Source: Methanobacteriota archaeon
GTDB lineage: Archaea > Thermoplasmatota > Poseidoniia > Poseidoniales > Poseidoniaceae
NCBI GenBank assembly: GCA_002727515.1
Contig: PBXF01000018.1
Span: 1-7,293 of the forward strand
Direction: 5' to 3'
DNA: 7,293 nucleotides
Part shown: positions 5,701 to 7,293 of the stretch, one piece after another
Numbering within the stretch: the stretch's first letter is position 1
How the letters are laid out: each line of letters starts with the position of its first letter
Notes under the pieces: model-generated
Database searches by the model: none
The model's input: only the letters and a program-made list of their open reading frames with translations
Told to the model about the DNA's origin: nothing
Translations under genes and position numbers: made by a program

Positions 5701-7293
5701 GGAGCGAGATTGTTTACTGTAGAACCTGTTGCGGAACCTGTGTCCAAAACTGCGGTCCAGAGGTCAGGTAGATCATCCTGAATTATCAAGCGGTATGAAG
5801 AGTGGTTGTTCCCTGTGTTTGCAAGTTGGATTGTAAATTCTGTTTCGTTTCCAACATCTGCATCAAGCGGGCCTTCTGTAATTATTTCACCATCTGTTAT
5901 TGCTGGAACGTTTATTGTGATATTTCTTGTCACGCTACTCGCTAATACACCATTAGCTTGCTGGGAGGCAGTTAGAATTGGAGTTGCAGTGACTGGGACA
6001 CGCAATGTGCCCGCTAACGGTAGTTCATCCCCTGGGCCATCGATTGCTAGGAATGATTGAACAGGCATGCCAATGTTCAATCCGGTCACGTTTTGAGGGG
6101 TGACTACTGAAGTCCACCTTGCTGCCTCATTAATTCCGCCAGATGAGGATGCTATGAAAGTAAAATCGCCTGAAGTGACATTTGCTCCAACGCCGCCTGT
6201 TACTCCACTACCTAGGTTATGTTTGACTTCTACATTTAACTCAACTATGCGGTCAATTCCTCCAGAGCCGTTTGCATTTAGGATATCTTCTGGAGTTAAG
6301 TCAATCATTTCCTCTAAGGGACCAGGGTCAACTGCAATAACTGGTCTAACAACCAATTGAGTTTGATTGAAAGTTGGAATTCCGCCGTTGGTAGGTGTCG
6401 CAGACATCCAAACATAGAGAGTATCTCCTGCACCGTTCCTTTCCGATTGAACTAGAGGAGAAGATACTGGTGCTGGAGTAACTTGCACGTATACCGTAAC
6501 GCTTTCTCCAGCAGGTATTACATCAGTCGTAGGAGTCAACAAAACGATGTCCCAATTATCTGCTTGAGCGGAAAATCCGGTCATCAAATCGTATCCAGCA
6601 GGTGCGTTACCGCTGTTGTTTATGTTGAATTCCAAAGATGTTGTTTGAGAGGGAGTAACTGTAATCGGGCCGATTGGGGCTTCAATATTGGCAGTGTATT
6701 GGTCGCCCACCATTACGTGACCTACACTTCTAGCAGTGTAGGGATCCGCAGAGGTACTAGTCAAGTTAAGATACACATTCTCCAATGATGGTTTGACCGC
6801 ATTAGCAGGAACTGTGACAGATACAGATACTGTTGTGGAACCTCCTAATGAAATTGAAAGTGGAGTGCCGTCAAGGGAATTATCATGCCAACCAAGATCT
6901 GAGCCAATCTGAATTGTCAAAGTATCTGCATCTCCCAAGTTATTGATGACCCAAGTGAGAGGGAATGTTGCTCCTGGCTCAATTGCCATACTTGCCGGAG
7001 CCCCGATGTCGATTATGAAACTAGAAAACACAACGGTTTCCGTTGCCCTTACAATAGGAACTGTTCCGCCTGAGCCATTGAAATGGACTGTCGCAACCAT
7101 TGTCCAAGAATCCATCATAGATGCTGCGTTGAATGAGGAGGTCAGGATTGAAGGCACCGATGGATTTAGCAAATTACCTGGTTGGAGAACGGCGGTGTTT
7201 GACCAGAAAGACATCACGGTGCCGTTACTATTGTGCGTAAGTTCCAACTCGAAAGCAGCAGATATTGGCATCACTCCATCGTTTTTGACAGTT
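2745..7293 (-). CDS. Giant Ig-repeat surface protein with C-terminal membrane bundle and acidic cytoplasmic tail (5' end missing)
   Basis: The frame is open to the window edge: six codons (TVKNDG) precede the first in-frame GTG/ATG at 7274/7271 and form a typical repeat motif, so the true start is upstream and the GTG is internal. Numbering from 7274, residues 1-1195 are an ectodomain of about ten β-sandwich repeats of the CARDB/NEW3-like type. There are 26 N-X-S/T sequons there and four cysteines in its last part (965, 1004, 1120, 1164). About five hydrophobic helices follow (~1197-1217, 1225-1243, 1246-1265, 1303-1323, 1332-1352), with a charged loop between the third and fourth. The final ~155 residues are acidic and sequon-free. 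With an exterior N-terminal domain, five helices place the tail in the cytoplasm. Its role is unknown; adhesion, a surface stalk, an S-layer-like component or an envelope anchor are possible. The stop overlaps the next start by 8 nt. Membrane helix number is my reading of hydrophobicity and could be off by one. Confidence 0.9.
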   Translation of the reverse strand, partial: TVKNDGVMPISAAFELELTHNSNGTVMSFWSNTAVLQPGNLLNPSVPSILTSSFNAASMMDSWTMVATVHFNGSGGTVPIVRATETVVFSSFIIDIGAPASMAIEPGATFPLTWVINNLGDADTLTIQIGSDLGWHDNSLDGTPLSISLGGSTTVSVSVTVPANAVKPSLENVYLNLTSTSADPYTARSVGHVMVGDQYTANIEAPIGPITVTPSQTTSLEFNINNSGNAPAGYDLMTGFSAQADNWDIVLLTPTTDVIPAGESVTVYVQVTPAPVSSPLVQSERNGAGDTLYVWMSATPTNGGIPTFNQTQLVVRPVIAVDPGPLEEMIDLTPEDILNANGSGGIDRIVELNVEVKHNLGSGVTGGVGANVTSGDFTFIASSSGGINEAARWTSVVTPQNVTGLNIGMPVQSFLAIDGPGDELPLAGTLRVPVTATPILTASQQANGVLASSVTRNITINVPAITDGEIITEGPLDADVGNETEFTIQLANTGNNHSSYRLIIQDDLPDLWTAVLDTGSATGSTVNNLAPAMYDHPTTGDEHIENISLKITTDPQAPADTFQPLTIRVEHSETGDLLSVKTLMIRVEESVNFKLEPTNHTIDLSPYEKPMTRVFINNTGNVITTYSVWLDASLSNDVDFNLESASQLVVAPGFKDSVKIRLNPDSEASADEFHMVTVWVEADNGMNLSASIVANISADYELTINVDNPTVDVTPGVNQTINVTFGNNGNTQELLDVTAVVEGNWSSTWEKYTLDIPINGTVGNQLTIEVPALGGDYPLANGDIHDVTISLYKAGTDEFLAGRTIELKVAPIFIVEINNWQEEMFFHTGQGRDWVFTLTNVGNKDVIIDLDYEILKPGLNIPSTAWEVTANDSETLLVGVPVEIRFQVLGIEMDPSLLLEAELRLTMTPDDPEVSGTTVAQTSLKMSRLFNYQDYIFEPSEDNSNLTETIDYEHIPIGGAGGDVAYMLELCAAERLLDPSNLQNVPEDVDWSFAIDVEGVVHEFNMTNDCENGDHSNVVTLPAKEAYEWQTNKLNIIINPPDRPNILPNDGYDLTFHLYHPNENNNFQEATNATFRFAFDSVSIPTVVNLSFEDGELLEGVDSKITATLQNDGTAMARKVSVELICDGVEVKEPALLETEYLSTEKVLDLEWEVTTDELDWWTQSSDVSCDVVLTKYNWANDENATTKTFRLDGEVESWSPNIGITFIATLGLIVLSVVLLRLVGQNDKFRLAATYSGVLSLGFAFHLMNLTWWGPFILVLAAILVWTMTWKSSVEFQLIHEDYQRARKGVSTLYSDHYEVLSNAKRQLSVILAMPVLGMIGVILGFPPQLSSSSENIVSLVGYLLVVIVGVVFLIWNANRLYGSLYGRLTEVEIQASRIERDLGDPARLLTELASEGLDISSLISKPKPSVAAEGEASPIEVANWDQETNVLFEDDNSQDMYTEANAEPSTIIEEQDMAPMHDDLTRDLNLQDLSSEITVDQPLEENAHDNLIGVDLDDLFIDEAESMGGERNE
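2758..2765 (-). promoter_or_regulatory. Strong ribosome binding site (GGAGGTGA) inside the end of the upstream gene
   Basis: GGAGGTGA sits 5 nt before ATG 2752, within the last codons of the giant membrane protein (Gly-Gly-Glu-Arg-Asn-Glu). It fixes the start of the coiled-coil protein and rules out the longer in-frame start at 2797. Confidence 0.8.
3690..7293 (-). repeat. Array of diverged ~110-135-residue Ig-like protein repeats
   Basis: A turn motif of the form N-x-G-(N/D/T) recurs through the ectodomain: KNDGV just before residue 1, then NNLGD (Gly114), NNSGN (222), HNLGS (355, weak), NTGNN (488), NNTGN (614), NNGNT (723), NVGNK (836) and NDGTA (1107). The spacings are 114, 108, 133, 133, 126, 109, 113 and 271 residues; the last is about two units, so one repeat (around 930-1070) lacks the motif. 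Each motif is preceded by alternating hydrophobic residues and followed later by a Pro/Gly-rich turn and a V-x-V-x-V-type strand. The copies are too diverged for DNA-level repeats to be apparent. Confidence 0.75.

Noticed and set aside
1..7293. CRISPR arrays, tRNA/rRNA genes, insertion sequences
   Set aside because: I saw no direct-repeat arrays, cloverleaf or rRNA sequence, transposase or terminal inverted repeats.

Overview
All convincing genes lie on the minus strand, so the window reads right to left. It looks archaeal. Two adjacent genes encode euryarchaeal-type archaellins, with a short class III (prepilin-like) leader, a conserved GIGAMIVFIALILVAAVASA-type hydrophobic helix and a β-rich outer domain. 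The strongly acidic secreted proteins, moderately AT-rich DNA and tight gene packing fit a marine Thermoplasmatota lineage such as Marine Group II (Poseidoniales). That placement is inference; no rRNA or other phylogenetic marker is present.

Layout in transcription order. (1) 7293-2745: the C-terminal ~1515 residues of a giant envelope protein whose start lies outside the window. It has a glycosylation-rich ectodomain of about ten immunoglobulin-like repeats, then about five membrane helices and a ~155-residue acidic tail. (2) 2752-1784: a 322-residue soluble protein with a coiled-coil N-terminal half and two β-sandwich-like C-terminal domains. Its start codon overlaps the stop of the giant gene by 8 nt. 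(3) An 87-nt gap ending in an A-rich leader. (4) 1696-947 and 936-205: two archaellins, 10 nt apart. (5) A near-perfect 12-bp stem-loop at 201-174, just after the second archaellin. (6) 149-1: the first 49 codons of an unrecognised acidic protein with a good ribosome binding site.

Archaellins are the filament subunits of the archaellum, the archaeal motility organelle. None of the motor or secretion genes (arlH/I/J) is visible; they could lie beyond position 1. The unusual point is the company the archaellins keep: a huge repeat-rich membrane protein translationally coupled to a cytoplasmic coiled-coil protein, directly upstream and on the same strand. A plausible but unproven model is an envelope-spanning module. 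In it, the Ig-repeat ectodomain would act outside the cell as a stalk, anchor or surface layer, while its acidic tail recruits the coiled-coil partner inside. Whether it works with the archaellum or is merely adjacent cannot be decided from this window.
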